Below are positions 45,774 through 59,394 of a stretch of 64,000 bases of DNA, one piece after another; the stretch's first letter is position 1; each line of letters opens with the position of its first letter. The stretch spans positions 1-64,000 of the forward strand of contig NZ_SCWF01000006.1 in the NCBI RefSeq assembly GCF_004359575.1, in the 5' to 3' direction. The notes beneath the pieces were generated by a model, which was not told the origin of the DNA, searched no databases, and saw only the letters and a list, made by a program, of their open reading frames with translations. The translations under genes were made by a program, and so were the position numbers. The stretch comes from Macrococcus bovicus. GTDB taxonomy: Bacteria > Bacillota > Bacilli > Staphylococcales > Staphylococcaceae.

Positions 45774-47309
45774 ATGATTTTAGGACATACTTTTCAAAAT
45801 GTCAAAATAGAAGCGACATGGATGACTTATGTCATGATTGCTGTCTATTTCTTAATTCTACTGGCAATCGGTTACTATGCCTATAAACAGTCAACTAGTA
45901 CACTGGATGAATATATGCTCGGAGGGCGTAGTCTAGGACCGCTTGTCACTGCCCTTTCAGCCGGTGCGGCAGATATGAGTGGCTGGATGCTGATGGGATT
46001 ACCTGGCTCTGTTTATTCAACAGGTCTATCAGCGACCTGGATTGCCATCGGTCTGACTATCGGTGCCTGGTTAAACTATATCTTGGTTGCACCACGTCTT
46101 CGCGTTTATACAGAGTTGGCTGACAATGCCATCACTATTCCGGATTTCTTCGAGAAGCGCGTGAGTGACCATACCCGGATCCTTAAGATTATTTCCGGTT
46201 TAGTAATCGTCATCTTCTTTACGCTTTATACGCAGGCCGGCATGGTTTCCGGCGGTGTCTTATTCGAAAGTGCATTCGGTCTCAATTATCACTGGGGCTT
46301 GATCTTAACAGCGGGAATCGTCATCATCTATACGCTTTTCGGGGGGTACCTCGCAGTCTCCTTGACTGACTTCTTCCAAGGGGTCATCATGCTCATCGCT
46401 TTAGTGATGGTGCCGATTGTCGCAATGCTGAAATTAAACGGTCTTGATACGTTAGGCGACGTTGCGACTCTTGAACCAACCAATCTTGACTGGTTCAAAG
46501 GGACTACGACCATCGGAATCATCTCACTTGTTGCATGGGGTCTTGGCTACTTCGGTCAGCCTCATATTATCGTTCGTTTTATGTCGATCAAAACACATAA
46601 AATGCTGCCGGCTGCCCGCCGTATCGGTATTTCATGGATGGCTGTGTCACTTATCGGTGCTTGTATGACAGGCTTAATCGGTATTTCATTCATCCACGAA
46701 TCCGGGCAGAAGCTTGATAACCCAGAGACCATCTTTGTTGTGATGAGTCAGATCCTGTTCCATCCACTGATTGCCGGCTTCTTCTTAGCGGCGATCTTAG
46801 CAGCGATTATGAGTACAATCTCTTCACAGCTGCTTGTGACATCCAGCTCGTTAACACAGGATTTCTATATGTTGCTTCGCAAGACTAGCATTCAGGACAC
46901 TTCACGTGAAAAAGAGTTTGTGCTTGTCGGCCGTCTGTCGGTATTACTCGTTGCGATTGTAGCAGGTGCCATTGCCTGGAATCCTAATGACACCATCTTA
47001 AACTTAGTCGGTAATGCCTGGGCAGGCTTCGGCGCTGCATTCGGCCCATTAGTCCTCCTTTCGCTTTACTGGAAAGGTCTGACAAAAGAAGGTGCGATCA
47101 CAGGTATGATTCTCGGCTCACTGACTGTCATCTTCTGGATCATCATGAAAGCACCTGAACAGCATGCCGCTATCTTTGACCTATACGAAATCATTCCAGG
47201 CTTCCTGATCAGTCTGATCTCAACCGTCCTTGTCAGCATGATGACAAGAAAACCAGAACAGCGAATTCTTGATGAGTTCGATGAAATGGTCCGTATCGTT
47301 AAAAATTAA
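45774..47309 (+). CDS. putP: Sodium/proline symporter PutP
   Basis: A 511-residue SSS-family transporter with about 13 membrane helices that imports proline with Na+. It shows [21 protein letters not shown] in helix 2 (the Na+ and proline site) and [20 protein letters not shown] seven bases before the ATG. Monocistronic, divergent from gatCAB. Confidence 0.95.
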   Translation: MILGHTFQNVKIEATWMTYVMIAVYFLILLAIGYYAYKQSTSTLDEYMLGGRSLGPLVTALSAGAADMSGWMLMGLPGSVYSTGLSATWIAIGLTIGAWLNYILVAPRLRVYTELADNAITIPDFFEKRVSDHTRILKIISGLVIVIFFTLYTQAGMVSGGVLFESAFGLNYHWGLILTAGIVIIYTLFGGYLAVSLTDFFQGVIMLIALVMVPIVAMLKLNGLDTLGDVATLEPTNLDWFKGTTTIGIISLVAWGLGYFGQPHIIVRFMSIKTHKMLPAARRIGISWMAVSLIGACMTGLIGISFIHESGQKLDNPETIFVVMSQILFHPLIAGFFLAAILAAIMSTISSQLLVTSSSLTQDFYMLLRKTSIQDTSREKEFVLVGRLSVLLVAIVAGAIAWNPNDTILNLVGNAWAGFGAAFGPLVLLSLYWKGLTKEGAITGMILGSLTVIFWIIMKAPEQHAAIFDLYEIIPGFLISLISTVLVSMMTRKPEQRILDEFDEMVRIVKN

Positions 47310-47314
47310 TCATT

Positions 47315-47353
47315 AAAAAAGGCTCGTTTCCACACTGGAAACAAGCCTTTTTT
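47315..47353. terminator. Bidirectional terminator of putP and camS
   Basis: Long stem (47315-47331 with 47337-47353) with one mismatch and a five-base loop; the camS stop codon overlaps its end. Confidence 0.92.
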
Positions 47354-48524
47354 ATTGCTGATAAATATGAATGTACGGCTCACTGCCCTTTTCCTTCGTT
47401 ATCAGAGCAAGCGGTTTATTATTATCGGTTACAGATATTTCGTAGCTGTCCAAGCCGTCAAAATACTTCTTAGACTGATCAGCAATGTGCTGGGTGACCC
47501 CGACCACTTCAGCCCTGCCGAAATAATCAAGCGGGATACTGACGGTCAGTGAGCTGATTTTCTGATCGACAACATGCGCAGAACCAATAGCTTGCGTGAA
47601 GTTCGGGAAGTAGCTGCTCAGTGACTCATTGAACTGTTTGAAGTTGTTGTTCAGTCCTTCATCAATCTTTTCGGCTTCAGCAGAAGGCAGGAGCACGTGT
47701 TCTTCGTCTATACTTGTCCACTTCTTGATATTATCACCCTTTTCACTTGTGCCGTATGCGACGAAATGGCCCGGTGTGATACTTTCAGCTGATGACTGAA
47801 TGAATATGGCAAATGTAATCGGCAAATCTTTAAGCTCTGATTTGACACGCAGACGGGATAATATCTCATCTGCCATCTCTTTTCCTTTCGCTGCGCTGAT
47901 CTTCGGATCCAGCTGCTGACTGTAGACTTCACCGTACTGTTCTTTCTGATAGTAATAGACGCTGTTCATCGCCAGACCGATTGTCATACCGGACAGTTTG
48001 TCTTTCTTCGCATCTTCTTCAGTATAGAAATCCTGTTCCAGGATATGGGATAAGTACGCAGGTGAATAACGGGCGATCTTGGCTGGATCGGTTTCACCTT
48101 TATGAGAAGGGTTCAAACCGAAGTTCGCATAAGCATTCCGCTCGATTCGTGTGTCTTCATCCATGGCATCTATTTCTTCTTTAGTGAACTGAGGCTCCAG
48201 ATAGCTTTGTACCGCTTCCTTTGTCAGAAGCTGGCCGTCACGATAGAAATATTCTTCTGGTGAATAGACTTTCTGACTGATATTCAAGAGGCCATCTTCA
48301 AACGCTTCACCGTTATAAGCACTTGCCATATTGGTACTTGTCAGACCCCGTGCCTGGCTCTCCTTAAATGGCAGAAGCGTCCGGTAATAATCTTTTGAAA
48401 TCTGAGCATCTGTTGCAATCTGTTTTTCATCGTTTGTCTGACTGGTCTTACTGTTATTGTCACTGTTACTACCACAACCTGCAAAGAGCAGGGCCGATAG
48501 CAACAGTAATGATGCTTTTTTCAT
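47352..48524 (-). CDS. camS: CamS-family lipoprotein
   Basis: A 390-residue lipoprotein: signal peptide of about 16 residues with lipobox LFAGC (Cys17), then a CamS domain. In S. aureus and enterococci the cleaved signal peptide yields the sex-pheromone-like cAM373; here the hydrophobic segment is SLLLLSALLFAG, so an identical pheromone is not expected. The protein's own role is unknown. It is the last gene of pcrB-pcrA-ligA-camS, ten bases after ligA. Confidence 0.92.
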   Translation of the reverse strand: MKKASLLLLSALLFAGCGSNSDNNSKTSQTNDEKQIATDAQISKDYYRTLLPFKESQARGLTSTNMASAYNGEAFEDGLLNISQKVYSPEEYFYRDGQLLTKEAVQSYLEPQFTKEEIDAMDEDTRIERNAYANFGLNPSHKGETDPAKIARYSPAYLSHILEQDFYTEEDAKKDKLSGMTIGLAMNSVYYYQKEQYGEVYSQQLDPKISAAKGKEMADEILSRLRVKSELKDLPITFAIFIQSSAESITPGHFVAYGTSEKGDNIKKWTSIDEEHVLLPSAEAEKIDEGLNNNFKQFNESLSSYFPNFTQAIGSAHVVDQKISSLTVSIPLDYFGRAEVVGVTQHIADQSKKYFDGLDSYEISVTDNNKPLALITKEKGSEPYIHIYQQ

Positions 48525-48533
48525 ACCTTCACC

Positions 48534-50525
<1,992 letters not shown>

Positions 50526-52670
50526 TTACCCCTTCTTTTGAATCGGTGCGAACTGACTTAACAGACGCTTCATACCGACAGATTTGAAAATAATGTCCAG
50601 TTCCTGTGAGCCATCTTTATCAGTCACATGACTGACCAGACCCTCACCCCATGTCTTATGGATGACTTTATCTCCGATCTTATATTCGCCCGGAGCAGGT
50701 CTGTTGTTCGTTGTCCGTCTTGAGAATCCTCTTTTTGGCATTACTACCTTCTTCCCTTCAAGCAGGTCTTCAGGTATCTCATCCAGGAAGCGGGAGCGGC
50801 GGTTAGCCTGACTGCGTCCGAAAAGTGTGCGTGAATCTGCATGGGTCACGTGAAGATGCTCTTCTGCCCGAGTAATGGCAACATACATCAAACGGCGCTC
50901 TTCTTCCATCTCTGCTTCTTCCGATAGACTTCTGGCATGCGGGAAGATGGACTCTTCCAGTCCTGCTATAAAGACGACCTTGAACTCCAGCCCTTTCGCA
51001 GAGTGAATGGTCATGAGCGTGATACCCGCTTCCAGATCGGCACTATCCACATCACTGACCAGCGACAGATCCGTCAGGAAGTTGACGAGTGACTGTTCTT
51101 CAATCGGTGTATCTTTCTCATAGTCTTGCGGCACGCTGAGAAACTCTTCCAGGTTCTCAAGGCGTGACTGCGACTCAAGTGTCCGATCTGCTTTCAGCAT
51201 CTCCATGTAGCCCGTCTTCTCCATGATCTGCTCTGTCAGCTCGGTGATGGACAGGAATTCCTGCTGTTTCATGAAGCCATCCATCATCTCATAGAACTTG
51301 ACGAGCGTTTCAGTCGTTTTTTTCGGCAGTCCGATGAAATCCACCTCTGCAAGTGCGTCAAAGTAACTGAGACCATTCATCTCAGCGTATGCTGTAATCT
51401 TATCCAGTGCGCCAGGCCCAACGCCGCGTTTCGGTGTATTGATGATACGGGCAAAACTGATATCTTCATTGCTGTTCGCCACAAGTCTCAGGTAACTGAG
51501 AATATCCTTGATTTCTTTGCGGTCATAGAACTTTGTCCCGCCGACCATCGTGTAGCTGATATTCGATTTAAGGAGCGTTTCTTCCAGCACACGGGACTGG
51601 GCATTCGTCCGGTAAAGAATGGCCATATCATCCAACCGGTAGCCTTCTCGCTGTTTGTTCTGTATTTCAGAGATGATATATTCCGCTTCATGACGTTCGC
51701 TCTGCGCTTTGAAGTACTTGATCTTACTGCCTTCCGCACTTTCAGTCCACAATGCTTTCGGCTTGCGCTCTGAATTATGCCGGATGACTTCATTCGCCGC
51801 ATGCAGAATATTTTTCGTAGAACGGTAATTCCGCTCGAGGAAGATGGTGCGGGCATTCTGATAATCCTCCTCAAAGCTCAGAATATTGTAGATATCCGCA
51901 CCACGCCAGCCATAGATTGACTGGTCTGAATCCCCGACAACACAGATGTTCTCAAACTTCTCGGCAAGCATCTTGACCAGCAGATACTGCGCTCTGTTCG
52001 TATCCTGGTACTCATCGACGTGAATATACTGGAACTTGTTCTGATAATAGCTCAGTGCTTCCGGTGCACGCTCAAAAAGTTCGATCGTCGTCATGATAAG
52101 GTCATCGAAGTCCAGCGCCTGATTTTTCAGAAGAATCGACTGATAACGTTTGTAGGCTCTCGCTACTATCTGCGCCATAAAATCCTGTGCTTCTCTTTCA
52201 GCATCTGCCGGCGTCTTCAGTTCATTTTTCAGGTTCGAAATCTGGGCGAGCAGCGAGCGTGGCTCATAACGTTTCGGGTCGATGTTCTCCTGTTTCAGCA
52301 CTTCTTTCATGACTGAACGCTGGTCCGTCGGGTCAATGATGGTGAAGTTCCGCTCAATACCGATTCTGTCGCTATCACGCCGCAGTATGCGCACACACAT
52401 CGAGTGGAACGTGGAGATCCACACCGCTTCCGCTTCTTCACCGATCAGCTGCTGAACACGTTCCTTCATTTCTTTCGCTGCTTTATTCGTGAAGGTAATC
52501 GCGAGTATATTGTAAGGATTGACGTCTTTTTCCTGTATGAGATAGGCGATGCGATGGGTCAGCACCCGGGTTTTACCTGAACCCGCGCCCGCCATAATCA
52601 GCAGGGGGCCTTCTGTTGCTTTAACAGCTGCACGCTGTTCTTCGTTCATTCTATTCAGTAATTCTTTCAC
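50526..52670 (-). CDS. pcrA: ATP-dependent DNA helicase PcrA
   Basis: A 714-residue SF1A 3'-5' helicase essential for plasmid replication and repair in Gram-positives. Motifs: Q motif LNEEQ, Walker A GAGSGKT (about 29-35), Walker B VDEYQDTN, motif [15 protein letters not shown], motif [14 protein letters not shown]-terminal basic tail (about 640-714) binds RNA polymerase in Bacillus. It abuts ligA with no gap and follows pcrB by five bases. Confidence 0.97.
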   Translation of the reverse strand: MKELLNRMNEEQRAAVKATEGPLLIMAGAGSGKTRVLTHRIAYLIQEKDVNPYNILAITFTNKAAKEMKERVQQLIGEEAEAVWISTFHSMCVRILRRDSDRIGIERNFTIIDPTDQRSVMKEVLKQENIDPKRYEPRSLLAQISNLKNELKTPADAEREAQDFMAQIVARAYKRYQSILLKNQALDFDDLIMTTIELFERAPEALSYYQNKFQYIHVDEYQDTNRAQYLLVKMLAEKFENICVVGDSDQSIYGWRGADIYNILSFEEDYQNARTIFLERNYRSTKNILHAANEVIRHNSERKPKALWTESAEGSKIKYFKAQSERHEAEYIISEIQNKQREGYRLDDMAILYRTNAQSRVLEETLLKSNISYTMVGGTKFYDRKEIKDILSYLRLVANSNEDISFARIINTPKRGVGPGALDKITAYAEMNGLSYFDALAEVDFIGLPKKTTETLVKFYEMMDGFMKQQEFLSITELTEQIMEKTGYMEMLKADRTLESQSRLENLEEFLSVPQDYEKDTPIEEQSLVNFLTDLSLVSDVDSADLEAGITLMTIHSAKGLEFKVVFIAGLEESIFPHARSLSEEAEMEEERRLMYVAITRAEEHLHVTHADSRTLFGRSQANRRSRFLDEIPEDLLEGKKVVMPKRGFSRRTTNNRPAPGEYKIGDKVIHKTWGEGLVSHVTDKDGSQELDIIFKSVGMKRLLSQFAPIQKKG

Positions 52671-52675
52671 AGGAA

Positions 52676-53368
52676 TTATCCTTTCTTTCCTTTGATTTTA
52701 ACGGTCTCAAGGGCCTTCTTCAGATCGCGGTAGATGATGTTGCCGACCACTATAGTATCAGCATGCTGAAACATCTCTTCAGCCTGTGCCAGTGATTCAA
52801 TACCGCCTCCGTAAACCAGGCGCGTATGCTCAAGTGCAGATTTCAATTCCGCCACCTTCGCGACATCACCATAGGTACCACTATATTCAACGTAACAGAC
52901 CGGCAGACGATAGAAATGCTCAATCATCTGACCATACGCATAGAGATCATCTCCTTCAAGTGTGGTATCTGCTGCTGTCAGCTTGGCTACCTTACTGTCA
53001 GGATTCAGAACGATGTATCCTTCCATCGTAAACTCGTCAAAATTCAGCATATGGCCGTAAGCTTTCAGCGCTTCAATGAGCAGGCCGTTATGAAACTGCA
53101 CGTTCGGACTGTTCAGGACAGTGGGTACTAAATAACGGTCAAAACCTGGTATCACGCTCTCAAGATTAGAGATCTCAAGCGCACAGGGCACTGTATAACG
53201 CCGCACACGCGCCATTAAATCAAGGACGTTATCCATCGTCACATCATCCGTCCCTCCTACAACAATCGCATCTGTTCCTGATTCACAGAGCAGCTGCAAG
53301 GATTCATCATCAATGGTTTTTGCAGGATCAAGTTTGAAGACATGCTGCCAGTCATTTATCTCATACAT
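52676..53368 (-). CDS. pcrB: PcrB, heptaprenylglyceryl phosphate synthase
   Basis: A 230-residue TIM-barrel prenyltransferase of the GGGP-synthase family. In Bacillales PcrB joins heptaprenyl diphosphate to glycerol-1-phosphate. Visible family marks: VVGGTDDVT near 36-44, YVEYSGTYG near 157-165 and VYGGGIES near 185. First gene of the pcrB-pcrA-ligA-camS operon. Confidence 0.93.
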   Translation of the reverse strand: MYEINDWQHVFKLDPAKTIDDESLQLLCESGTDAIVVGGTDDVTMDNVLDLMARVRRYTVPCALEISNLESVIPGFDRYLVPTVLNSPNVQFHNGLLIEALKAYGHMLNFDEFTMEGYIVLNPDSKVAKLTAADTTLEGDDLYAYGQMIEHFYRLPVCYVEYSGTYGDVAKVAELKSALEHTRLVYGGGIESLAQAEEMFQHADTIVVGNIIYRDLKKALETVKIKGKKG

Positions 53369-53425
53369 ATAGAAACTCCTTTTAAAGACATATTTATAAT
53401 TATAGCATTTTCAAGAAACGATAAC

Positions 53426-53454
53426 GAAAAAAAGCCAGTCCGAATGACTGACTT
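53426..53454 (-). terminator. Terminator of the VanY-like gene
   Basis: 9-bp stem (53432-53440 with 53446-53454, one G-T pair), five-base loop, T-tract on the minus strand. Confidence 0.85.
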
Positions 53455-53458
53455 CCGC

Positions 53459-54130
53459 TCATCTGACCAAGCCGTAATACTCCTCTAATGTCAACCCGCT
53501 CCTGTAGACCTCCTGCGCCAAGTCTGTACCTAAATAGCGGATGTGCCACGGTTCATACTGATAGCCGGTGATATGCTCCTTGCCTTTTGGATAGCGGATG
53601 ATAAAGCCATAATCCTGGGCATGCGTCTGCAGCCATTTGCCTTCAGGTGTATCCCCGAAGGAAATGGTGAAATCTTTGACAGACTCACGACTGCCGAGGT
53701 CAAACGTAAGGCCGGTCTGATGTTCAGAGTGACCAGGCTCTGCGCTGTAAGTATCTGCAGCTGCCTTACCGTCACGTGCGACGTAATCTTGATATAGCGC
53801 AGCCTGCTCATCATAACTTCTGAAGCCGCTTCTGACAGCGAAATTCAGTCCTTCCGCGGCTCCCGCTGCCATGAGCTTGTTCAATGCCGCGCGTGCTTCA
53901 TCGTTCTCACCGGGTGCATAATCAGCCGGCAGACTGATTGATTTATTCACGATAATCGTATCGCCGTAATACGTCACACCCTTTACCACTGACTTCTCCT
54001 TTGAAGTCAGCCATTTGTCCAGAGGATGGATTTGTTTGATATTGTCGATCACTGGCAGGTGCTGTTCAGTCTGATTGCTGCAGCCTGTAAGTACAGCGGC
54101 TGCCAGACCTGCGATTAATAGTTTCTTCAT
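53459..54130 (-). CDS. VanY/DacB-type D-alanyl-D-alanine carboxypeptidase lipoprotein
   Basis: A 223-residue M15B peptidase. It starts with a lipoprotein signal (lipobox VLTGC, Cys near 17). Zinc ligands and catalytic residues lie in HSEHQTGLTFDLG (His and Asp) and EPWHIRYLG (Glu and His); RSGFRSYDEQ is also typical. It trims D-Ala or tetrapeptides from peptidoglycan stems outside the membrane. ATG at 54128-54130 follows GAGGG by five bases. Alone in its unit; its promoter is nested in the yerC terminator. Confidence 0.9.
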   Translation of the reverse strand: MKKLLIAGLAAAVLTGCSNQTEQHLPVIDNIKQIHPLDKWLTSKEKSVVKGVTYYGDTIIVNKSISLPADYAPGENDEARAALNKLMAAGAAEGLNFAVRSGFRSYDEQAALYQDYVARDGKAAADTYSAEPGHSEHQTGLTFDLGSRESVKDFTISFGDTPEGKWLQTHAQDYGFIIRYPKGKEHITGYQYEPWHIRYLGTDLAQEVYRSGLTLEEYYGLVR

Positions 54131-54151
54131 GATAGCCCTCATTTCGACTTC

Positions 54152-54195
54152 ATTATAAAATAAAAATGGTACTGAATCAATTCAGTACCATTTTT
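54152..54195 (-). terminator. yerC terminator containing the promoter of the VanY-like gene
   Basis: 16-bp perfect stem (54162-54177 with 54180-54195) and two-base loop terminate yerC. On the same strand -35 TTGATT (54175-54180, across the loop), a 17-base spacer and perfect -10 TATAAT (54152-54157) form the promoter of the next gene. Confidence 0.8.
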
Positions 54196-54492
54196 TTACT
54201 GTTCTTCACCTAGACGTTCCATCACCATCGTGTAAGCATCATTTCCCCACTGTAATGAGCGTTTGACACGTGAAATAGTCGCAGTAGACGCACCTGACTC
54301 TTTTTCAATTGTTGCGTAAGTATGGCCTTGCTTGATCATCTTAGCGACCTGCATACGTTGAGATAATGAATGTAACTCATTGACTGTGCATAAATCATCA
54401 AAAAACTGGTAACACTCTTCACGAGTCTCGAGTGCAAGAATTGCATCGAATAAATCATCAAGACGTTTACCTCTTAATTTTTCAATTTGCAT
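54196..54492 (-). CDS. yerC: TrpR-like regulator of the YerC/YecD family
   Basis: A 98-residue helix-turn-helix protein. LSQRMQVAKMIKQG and SGASTATISRVKRSL are the turn and recognition helix of TrpR-superfamily YerC/YecD proteins. Ligand and targets are unknown. ATG at 54490-54492 is 8-9 bases after AAGGGG; an earlier ATG touches the ribosome site. In Bacillus yerC also neighbours the pcrB-pcrA region. Confidence 0.9.
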   Translation of the reverse strand: MQIEKLRGKRLDDLFDAILALETREECYQFFDDLCTVNELHSLSQRMQVAKMIKQGHTYATIEKESGASTATISRVKRSLQWGNDAYTMVMERLGEEQ

Positions 54493-54554
54493 TCCGTTCA
54501 TCCCCTTGAATAATATAGTCTAAGTTTAACGCACTAGTGAACTGAAGTACAGTT

Positions 54555-54791
54555 TTAATCCAGTTCTGCCAGCTGTTCTTTTTCTTTAGGCGTCAGATAG
54601 GCTGTACTTGTGTCCATCATCGTATATGTATTTTCCACTTTCCTCAGAAGAATATCTTCTGCCAGTTTATTCTTTTTGATGTAGGATAAAGCATCACCCA
54701 CTTCTTCACGTTCTAAATCCAGTTCACTCGTCTTGACCGGTTCATTATGGTCAATATGATTCAGAATCACTTCTACATTCTCCTGATTCAC
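54555..54791 (-). CDS. Conserved hypothetical protein, 78 residues
   Basis: An acidic, helical protein (NQENVEVILNHIDHNEPV at the start; LTPKEKEQLAELD at the end). It could be a small winged-helix-like domain, but I do not recognise a family. I place the start at GTG 54789-54791, five bases after AGGTGA; ATG codons at 54821 and 54809 have no ribosome site. Confidence 0.6.
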   Translation of the reverse strand: MNQENVEVILNHIDHNEPVKTSELDLEREEVGDALSYIKKNKLAEDILLRKVENTYTMMDTSTAYLTPKEKEQLAELD

Positions 54792-54870
54792 TGCTTTCAC
54801 CTCATTCATTAATGATTGCATTTAATAAGTATCATACATCAAAATATCCAAAAAATATAGAAAGTCACGA

Positions 54871-54902
54871 TAAAAAAGACCTCCGTCTTGATGACAGAGG
54901 TC
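54871..54902 (-). terminator. Terminator of purB
   Basis: 10-bp stem (54878-54887 with 54893-54902, one G-T pair), five-base loop, six T on the minus strand. Confidence 0.87.
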
Positions 54903-54908
54903 AGACTA

Positions 54909-56204
54909 TTATTCCAGTCCTGCTCGTTTGAACAGTGTATCCACTTGATTCAGATGATGGTTTTCATTGAAGCATTCATCCAGTTCTGCCGGTGAAAGAA
55001 GGGCAGTGATTTTATCTTCTTTTTCAATCAGTTCACGGAACGGCGTTTCGGTCTGCCAGGATTCCATGGCCTTTGGCTGCACCAGATCATAAGCTTCCTC
55101 ACGTACCATGCCTTTGTCGATCAACGTCAGCATGACGCGCTGGGAATAGATTAAACCGAACGTCTTATTCATGTTACGCTTCATGTTTTCTTCATAAACT
55201 GTCAAGTTCTCGATGATATTGGCAAAACGGTTCAATGCGTAGTCCAGTGCAATCGTCACATCCGGCAGCATAATCCGTTCTGCTGAAGAGTGCGAGATAT
55301 CACGTTCATGCCATAATGGCACGTTTTCGTAGGCTGTTGTCACGTAACCACGGATAACACGTGCAATACCTGTGATGTTCTCTGAGCCGATCGGATTACG
55401 TTTGTGCGGCATGGCAGAAGAACCTTTCTGCCCTTTCGCGAATGCTTCCTCTACTTCACGCGTTTCTGTCTTCTGAAGGTTGCGGACTTCAACAGCGAAT
55501 TTCTCAAGGGATGTTGCTATTAATGCAAGTGTCGCCACGTAATAGGCATGGCGGTCACGCTGCAAGGTCTGTGTGGAAATTTCAGCGAAGCCGATGCCGA
55601 GTTCTTTGCAGACATATGCTTCAATTTCAGGGGGAATATTCGCAAAGGTGCCGACCGCGCCACTCATCTTACCGACTTCGATTTCTTTACGGACTTCTTT
55701 GAAACGTTTCATGTTACGCTGCATTTCCATATACCAGAGTGCCATTTTCAGACCGAATGTCGTCGGTTCCGCATGGACACCGTGTGTGCGTCCCATCATG
55801 AGTGTGTTCTTGTATTTGAGGGCTTTCACTCTTAACACTTCGATAAAGCGTTCAAGATCCTTCTCGATGATGTCATTCGCCTGCTTGATGACATAGCTGA
55901 GCGCTGTATCAACAACATCTGTACTCGTCAGACCGTAATGCACCCATTTGCGTTCTTCTCCCAATGTCTCACTGACCTGGCGTGTGAAAGCGACCACATC
56001 ATGACGCGTTTCAAGTTCGATCTCTTTTGCACGTTCAACATCTACACGGGCGTTCTGACGAATCAGTTTGACGTCTTCTTCCGGAATCACCCCTAATGTG
56101 CTCCAAGCTTCACATGCTAAGATTTCCACTTCCAGCCATGCTTCAAAACGGTTCTGCTCGCTCCAAATATCCGCCATTTCTTTTCTTGAGTAACGTTCAA
56201 TCAT
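54909..56204 (-). CDS. purB: Adenylosuccinate lyase
   Basis: A 431-residue fumarase/aspartase-superfamily enzyme acting twice in purine synthesis (SAICAR to AICAR, adenylosuccinate to AMP). Marks: [15 protein letters not shown] at the start, [12 protein letters not shown] with the general-acid His, [14 protein letters not shown], and the mobile loop [21 protein letters not shown] precedes the ATG. Stand-alone here, with yebG and yebE upstream, as in related genomes. Confidence 0.96.
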   Translation of the reverse strand: MIERYSRKEMADIWSEQNRFEAWLEVEILACEAWSTLGVIPEEDVKLIRQNARVDVERAKEIELETRHDVVAFTRQVSETLGEERKWVHYGLTSTDVVDTALSYVIKQANDIIEKDLERFIEVLRVKALKYKNTLMMGRTHGVHAEPTTFGLKMALWYMEMQRNMKRFKEVRKEIEVGKMSGAVGTFANIPPEIEAYVCKELGIGFAEISTQTLQRDRHAYYVATLALIATSLEKFAVEVRNLQKTETREVEEAFAKGQKGSSAMPHKRNPIGSENITGIARVIRGYVTTAYENVPLWHERDISHSSAERIMLPDVTIALDYALNRFANIIENLTVYEENMKRNMNKTFGLIYSQRVMLTLIDKGMVREEAYDLVQPKAMESWQTETPFRELIEKEDKITALLSPAELDECFNENHHLNQVDTLFKRAGLE

Positions 56205-56305
56205 CCGTATTCTCCTATCTGATTAGTAGTCGCCTTCAGTATAACAAATTTTATTAGATACGTACATTAAATATTAATAACAAATGAATGTACGGAATTT
56301 AACAC

Positions 56306-56334
56306 TAAAAAACCTATCCGCTAAGCAGATAGGT
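56306..56334 (-). terminator. Terminator of yebE-yebG
   Basis: 10-bp stem (56312-56321 with 56325-56334, one G-T pair), three-base loop, then TTTTTT on the minus strand. Confidence 0.87.
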
Positions 56335-56337
56335 CTA

Positions 56338-56508
56338 TTAATTTATCTTTTTTCCGACAAAGATAATCTGCTGACGCAGCACTTCAATGCCTTTTTCTGT
56401 CTCGTGGAAAATCGGCTTCTCCATTCGTTTGACAGGGGTAAAGCCTTCTTTTTTCATGCGGGCGAGGCACTCAGCAATCGTCTCATTTTCAGCGACCTCA
56501 AATTTCAT
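56338..56508 (-). CDS. yebG: NETI-motif protein (YebG)
   Basis: A 56-residue protein starting [14 protein letters not shown], with the NETI motif that names the family, and ending IIFVGKKIN. Function unknown. I start at the ATG that overlaps the yebE stop by 11 bases (ATGAAATTTGA); earlier in-frame ATGs at 56517 and 56544 are possible but extend into yebE. Translation is probably coupled to yebE. Confidence 0.8.
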   Translation of the reverse strand: MKFEVAENETIAECLARMKKEGFTPVKRMEKPIFHETEKGIEVLRQQIIFVGKKIN

Positions 56509-57055
56509 CTGTATCATATGCACGCAGTTTTTTGCTGCGAACACCTTTCACCCAGAATCCACCGTGAATGTTCTTCGGTTCATAGGCAATGATGAACGCC
56601 TTCGGATCAAGCTGTCTGATCGTGTCAGTCAGCTTCACTTCATATTTACGCGGCGTTAAAATCTGCATGATCATACGATGACCATCCCGTCCGTGTGCAG
56701 CGTAATGTGTCACACCATAGCCCAAGTCACGGAGTTTATGTGGAATATCAAGTTCGTATTCAGCTGTCGTCACATTCACCACAATATAGCCGAGCGCAAT
56801 TTTTTCTTCAAGTTTCATCCCAACAATGATACCTGCACCGAAACCGAAAGCATACGCCAGTACATTCCAGATATTATCCAGACTGTTCATCACCAGTCCA
56901 AGTCCTACCACGTAGACGAGCACTTCAATCACGGATACGCCGGCCGCAAAGTAGCGGTAGCCCTTTAATGTCAGGATCATCCGCATCGTTAAACACGACA
57001 CATAAATAATATTGATAAAAAAGATAACAGCAACCATAATCCATGGATTATCCAT
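56498..57055 (-). CDS. yebE: YebE-family membrane protein (UPF0316/DUF2179)
   Basis: A 185-residue protein: three membrane helices in the first 85 residues, then a DUF2179 cytoplasmic domain ([18 protein letters not shown] through [14 protein letters not shown]). Family members are named UPF0316; role unknown. GGGAGGTG seven bases before the ATG. First of the yebE-yebG pair. Confidence 0.9.
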   Translation of the reverse strand: MDNPWIMVAVIFFINIIYVSCLTMRMILTLKGYRYFAAGVSVIEVLVYVVGLGLVMNSLDNIWNVLAYAFGFGAGIIVGMKLEEKIALGYIVVNVTTAEYELDIPHKLRDLGYGVTHYAAHGRDGHRMIMQILTPRKYEVKLTDTIRQLDPKAFIIAYEPKNIHGGFWVKGVRSKKLRAYDTDEI

Positions 57056-57112
57056 CTATCAGCACCTCCCAATTCATAGGCATTCTATCAGAGATTGAGA
57101 GGTAGCACAAGG

Positions 57113-57937
57113 CTAGCGGATCAGATCCTCGACACTGAACCTTGTGATAGGCATCATGCGCTTATGCTGCGTTTTCAGGAAATGACCTTCAATGACCTCT
57201 TTATCTTGTTCACTGACTGTCTTTCCTTCCAGATAATCATCAATGGCTTCGTAAGTCACACCGAGTGCTACTTCATCCGGCAGCTGCGGCTTGTCTTCCT
57301 CTAGATCCGCTGTCGGTTTTTTATTATAGAGGTGCTCAGGACAGCCTAAATACTTCAGGATTTCTCTGCCTTGGCGCTTATTCAGTCCAGCGAGAGGCAG
57401 AATATCTGCACCGCCGTCACCATACTTTGTATAGAAGCCTGTGATACTTTCAGCGGCATGATCGGTCCCTAATACAATTCCATTGTTCGCTGCCGCAACA
57501 GAATACTGAACTTTCATACGTTCACGTGCTTTTTCATTCCCTTTCTGGAAATCTGTGACCACTATACCGGCATTCTGAAGTGCTTCAATGCTTGCTTCCA
57601 CACTTGGTTTGATGTTGACCGTCAGTTCTTTGGACGCATTGATAAAGTCCAGTGCATCCTGACAGTCCTGCTCATCTTTTTGGACGCCGTACGGCAGGCG
57701 GATGGCAATGAACTGATAATCGCCGCCTTCAGCATTCAGTTCATCAACAGCCATCTGTGCAAGTTTTCCGGCAAGCGTTGAATCCTGCCCGCCTGAGATG
57801 CCAAGTGTCATCGATTTCATAAATGGATAGCTTTTCAGATAATCTTTCATGAAATCAAGAATGGCTCTTGTTTCTTCTTCAACATTGATAGAAGGTTTGA
57901 CCTTCAGCTCTTCAATAATCTGTTCTTGTAATGTCAT
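57113..57937 (-). CDS. nadE: Ammonia-dependent NAD synthetase
   Basis: A 274-residue N-type ATP pyrophosphatase that amidates deamido-NAD to NAD. The P-loop is GISGGQDST (near 46-54); no glutaminase domain, so it uses ammonia. ATG at 57935-57937 overlaps the pncB stop by four bases (ATGA) with GGAG eight bases upstream. Second gene of the pncB-nadE operon. Confidence 0.96.
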   Translation of the reverse strand: MTLQEQIIEELKVKPSINVEEETRAILDFMKDYLKSYPFMKSMTLGISGGQDSTLAGKLAQMAVDELNAEGGDYQFIAIRLPYGVQKDEQDCQDALDFINASKELTVNIKPSVEASIEALQNAGIVVTDFQKGNEKARERMKVQYSVAAANNGIVLGTDHAAESITGFYTKYGDGGADILPLAGLNKRQGREILKYLGCPEHLYNKKPTADLEEDKPQLPDEVALGVTYEAIDDYLEGKTVSEQDKEVIEGHFLKTQHKRMMPITRFSVEDLIR

Positions 57938-59394
57938 GATTCCCACTCCTTTATACGATCTGCTACTTCGTGAATTTTATGGTTTTTGTTTTCCCAGCAT
58001 GCAGTACTTAGGTCCACCGGATACTCTTCAGGGTTCATGTAACGCTTCGTCTCTTCCCATATCAGCTCCAGATTGTCCTGGTGATACTGTCTGATTGCGT
58101 CAAGAGAAGGCTGCTCATAAACCAGTTCACCTTTTTCAAAGATAGGATGAAGCAGTTTTTTGGCGGTGAAGTCTTTCACCCATTTCTGTTTATAGGTGTA
58201 GATAGGATGAAACATCTTAAGAACTTCTTCTGACTGAGGATCTTCATGAGCAAGTGTCATGTAGTCTCCTTCTGATTTACCCGTTTTATTGTTAATAATG
58301 CGATATAAATCTTTTTTCCCAGGTGTGGTCACTTTCTCCGCATTATTCGAGATCTTGATACGGTCCTGCAGGATGCCGTTCTCATCAGCAATCGCCGTCA
58401 ATTTATAGACCGCGCCTAAAGCAGGCTGGTCATAAGCAGTGATGAGTTTGGTACCGATTCCCCATGCCGTGACTTTACATCCTTGCTGTTTCAAGTTGAT
58501 GATGGTCGCCTCATCCAGGTCGTTGGAAGCAAAGATTTTCGCATCAGGAAAGCCGGCAGCGTCGAGCATTTTCCGTGCCTCTTTGGACAAGTAGCTTAAG
58601 TCCCCTGAATCCAGACGGATACCGATAAAATTAATCTGGTCACCGAGTTCTTTGGCTACACGAATCGCATTCGGCACACCGCTTTTCAGTGTATGGAAGG
58701 TATCGACTAGGAAGACACAGTTTTTATGACGTTCAGCGTACTTCTTAAACGCTGTATATTCATCGTCGTATGCCTGCACCATTGCATGGGCATGCGTCCC
58801 GGAGATTGGTATACCAAATAATTTACCCGCCCGGACATTGCTCGTTGAATCAAAGCCTGAAATATAGGCGGCACGGGCACCCCAGATGGCAGCATCCATC
58901 TCCTGTGCACGACGAGTCCCAAACTCCATAAAGATCTCATCCGGCGCAATGTTCTTGATGCGGCTTGCCTTAGTCGCAATCAGCGTCTGAAAATTGACGA
59001 TGTTCAAAATAGCCGTCTCCAGGAGCTGCGCCTGAATCAGTGGCGCCTCTATGCGGAGTAACGGTTCATTATTGAAACAGATTTCACCTTCTTGCATGGA
59101 GACGATATTGCCGGTGAAACGCAGTTCCTTTAAATAGCTCAGGTAATCTTCCTGATAACCTTGCTCACGTAAATAGTCAATGTCACTATCCGTAAACTTG
59201 AAACGTTTCACGTATTCAATGATTCTCTCAAGGCCGGCGAATACTGCGTAGCCGCCGTCGAACGGCATACTTCTGAAATAAACATCAAAGACCGCCATAT
59301 TCTCATGTATGCCGTCAAACCAGTAAGTCTCTCCCATGTTAATCTGATATAAGTCTGTATGCAGCATCAAGCTGTCATCAGTTTTATTGAACAT
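57934..59394 (-). CDS. pncB: Nicotinate phosphoribosyltransferase
   Basis: A 486-residue enzyme making nicotinate mononucleotide from nicotinate, PRPP and ATP. The catalytic phospho-accepting His lies in [25 protein letters not shown] and GIRLDSGDL bind nicotinate and PRPP. I start at the ATG after GAGGG (59392-59394), which gives [20 protein letters not shown]; a longer in-frame extension exists. Coupled to nadE. Confidence 0.94.
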   Translation of the reverse strand: MFNKTDDSLMLHTDLYQINMGETYWFDGIHENMAVFDVYFRSMPFDGGYAVFAGLERIIEYVKRFKFTDSDIDYLREQGYQEDYLSYLKELRFTGNIVSMQEGEICFNNEPLLRIEAPLIQAQLLETAILNIVNFQTLIATKASRIKNIAPDEIFMEFGTRRAQEMDAAIWGARAAYISGFDSTSNVRAGKLFGIPISGTHAHAMVQAYDDEYTAFKKYAERHKNCVFLVDTFHTLKSGVPNAIRVAKELGDQINFIGIRLDSGDLSYLSKEARKMLDAAGFPDAKIFASNDLDEATIINLKQQGCKVTAWGIGTKLITAYDQPALGAVYKLTAIADENGILQDRIKISNNAEKVTTPGKKDLYRIINNKTGKSEGDYMTLAHEDPQSEEVLKMFHPIYTYKQKWVKDFTAKKLLHPIFEKGELVYEQPSLDAIRQYHQDNLELIWEETKRYMNPEEYPVDLSTACWENKNHKIHEVADRIKEWES

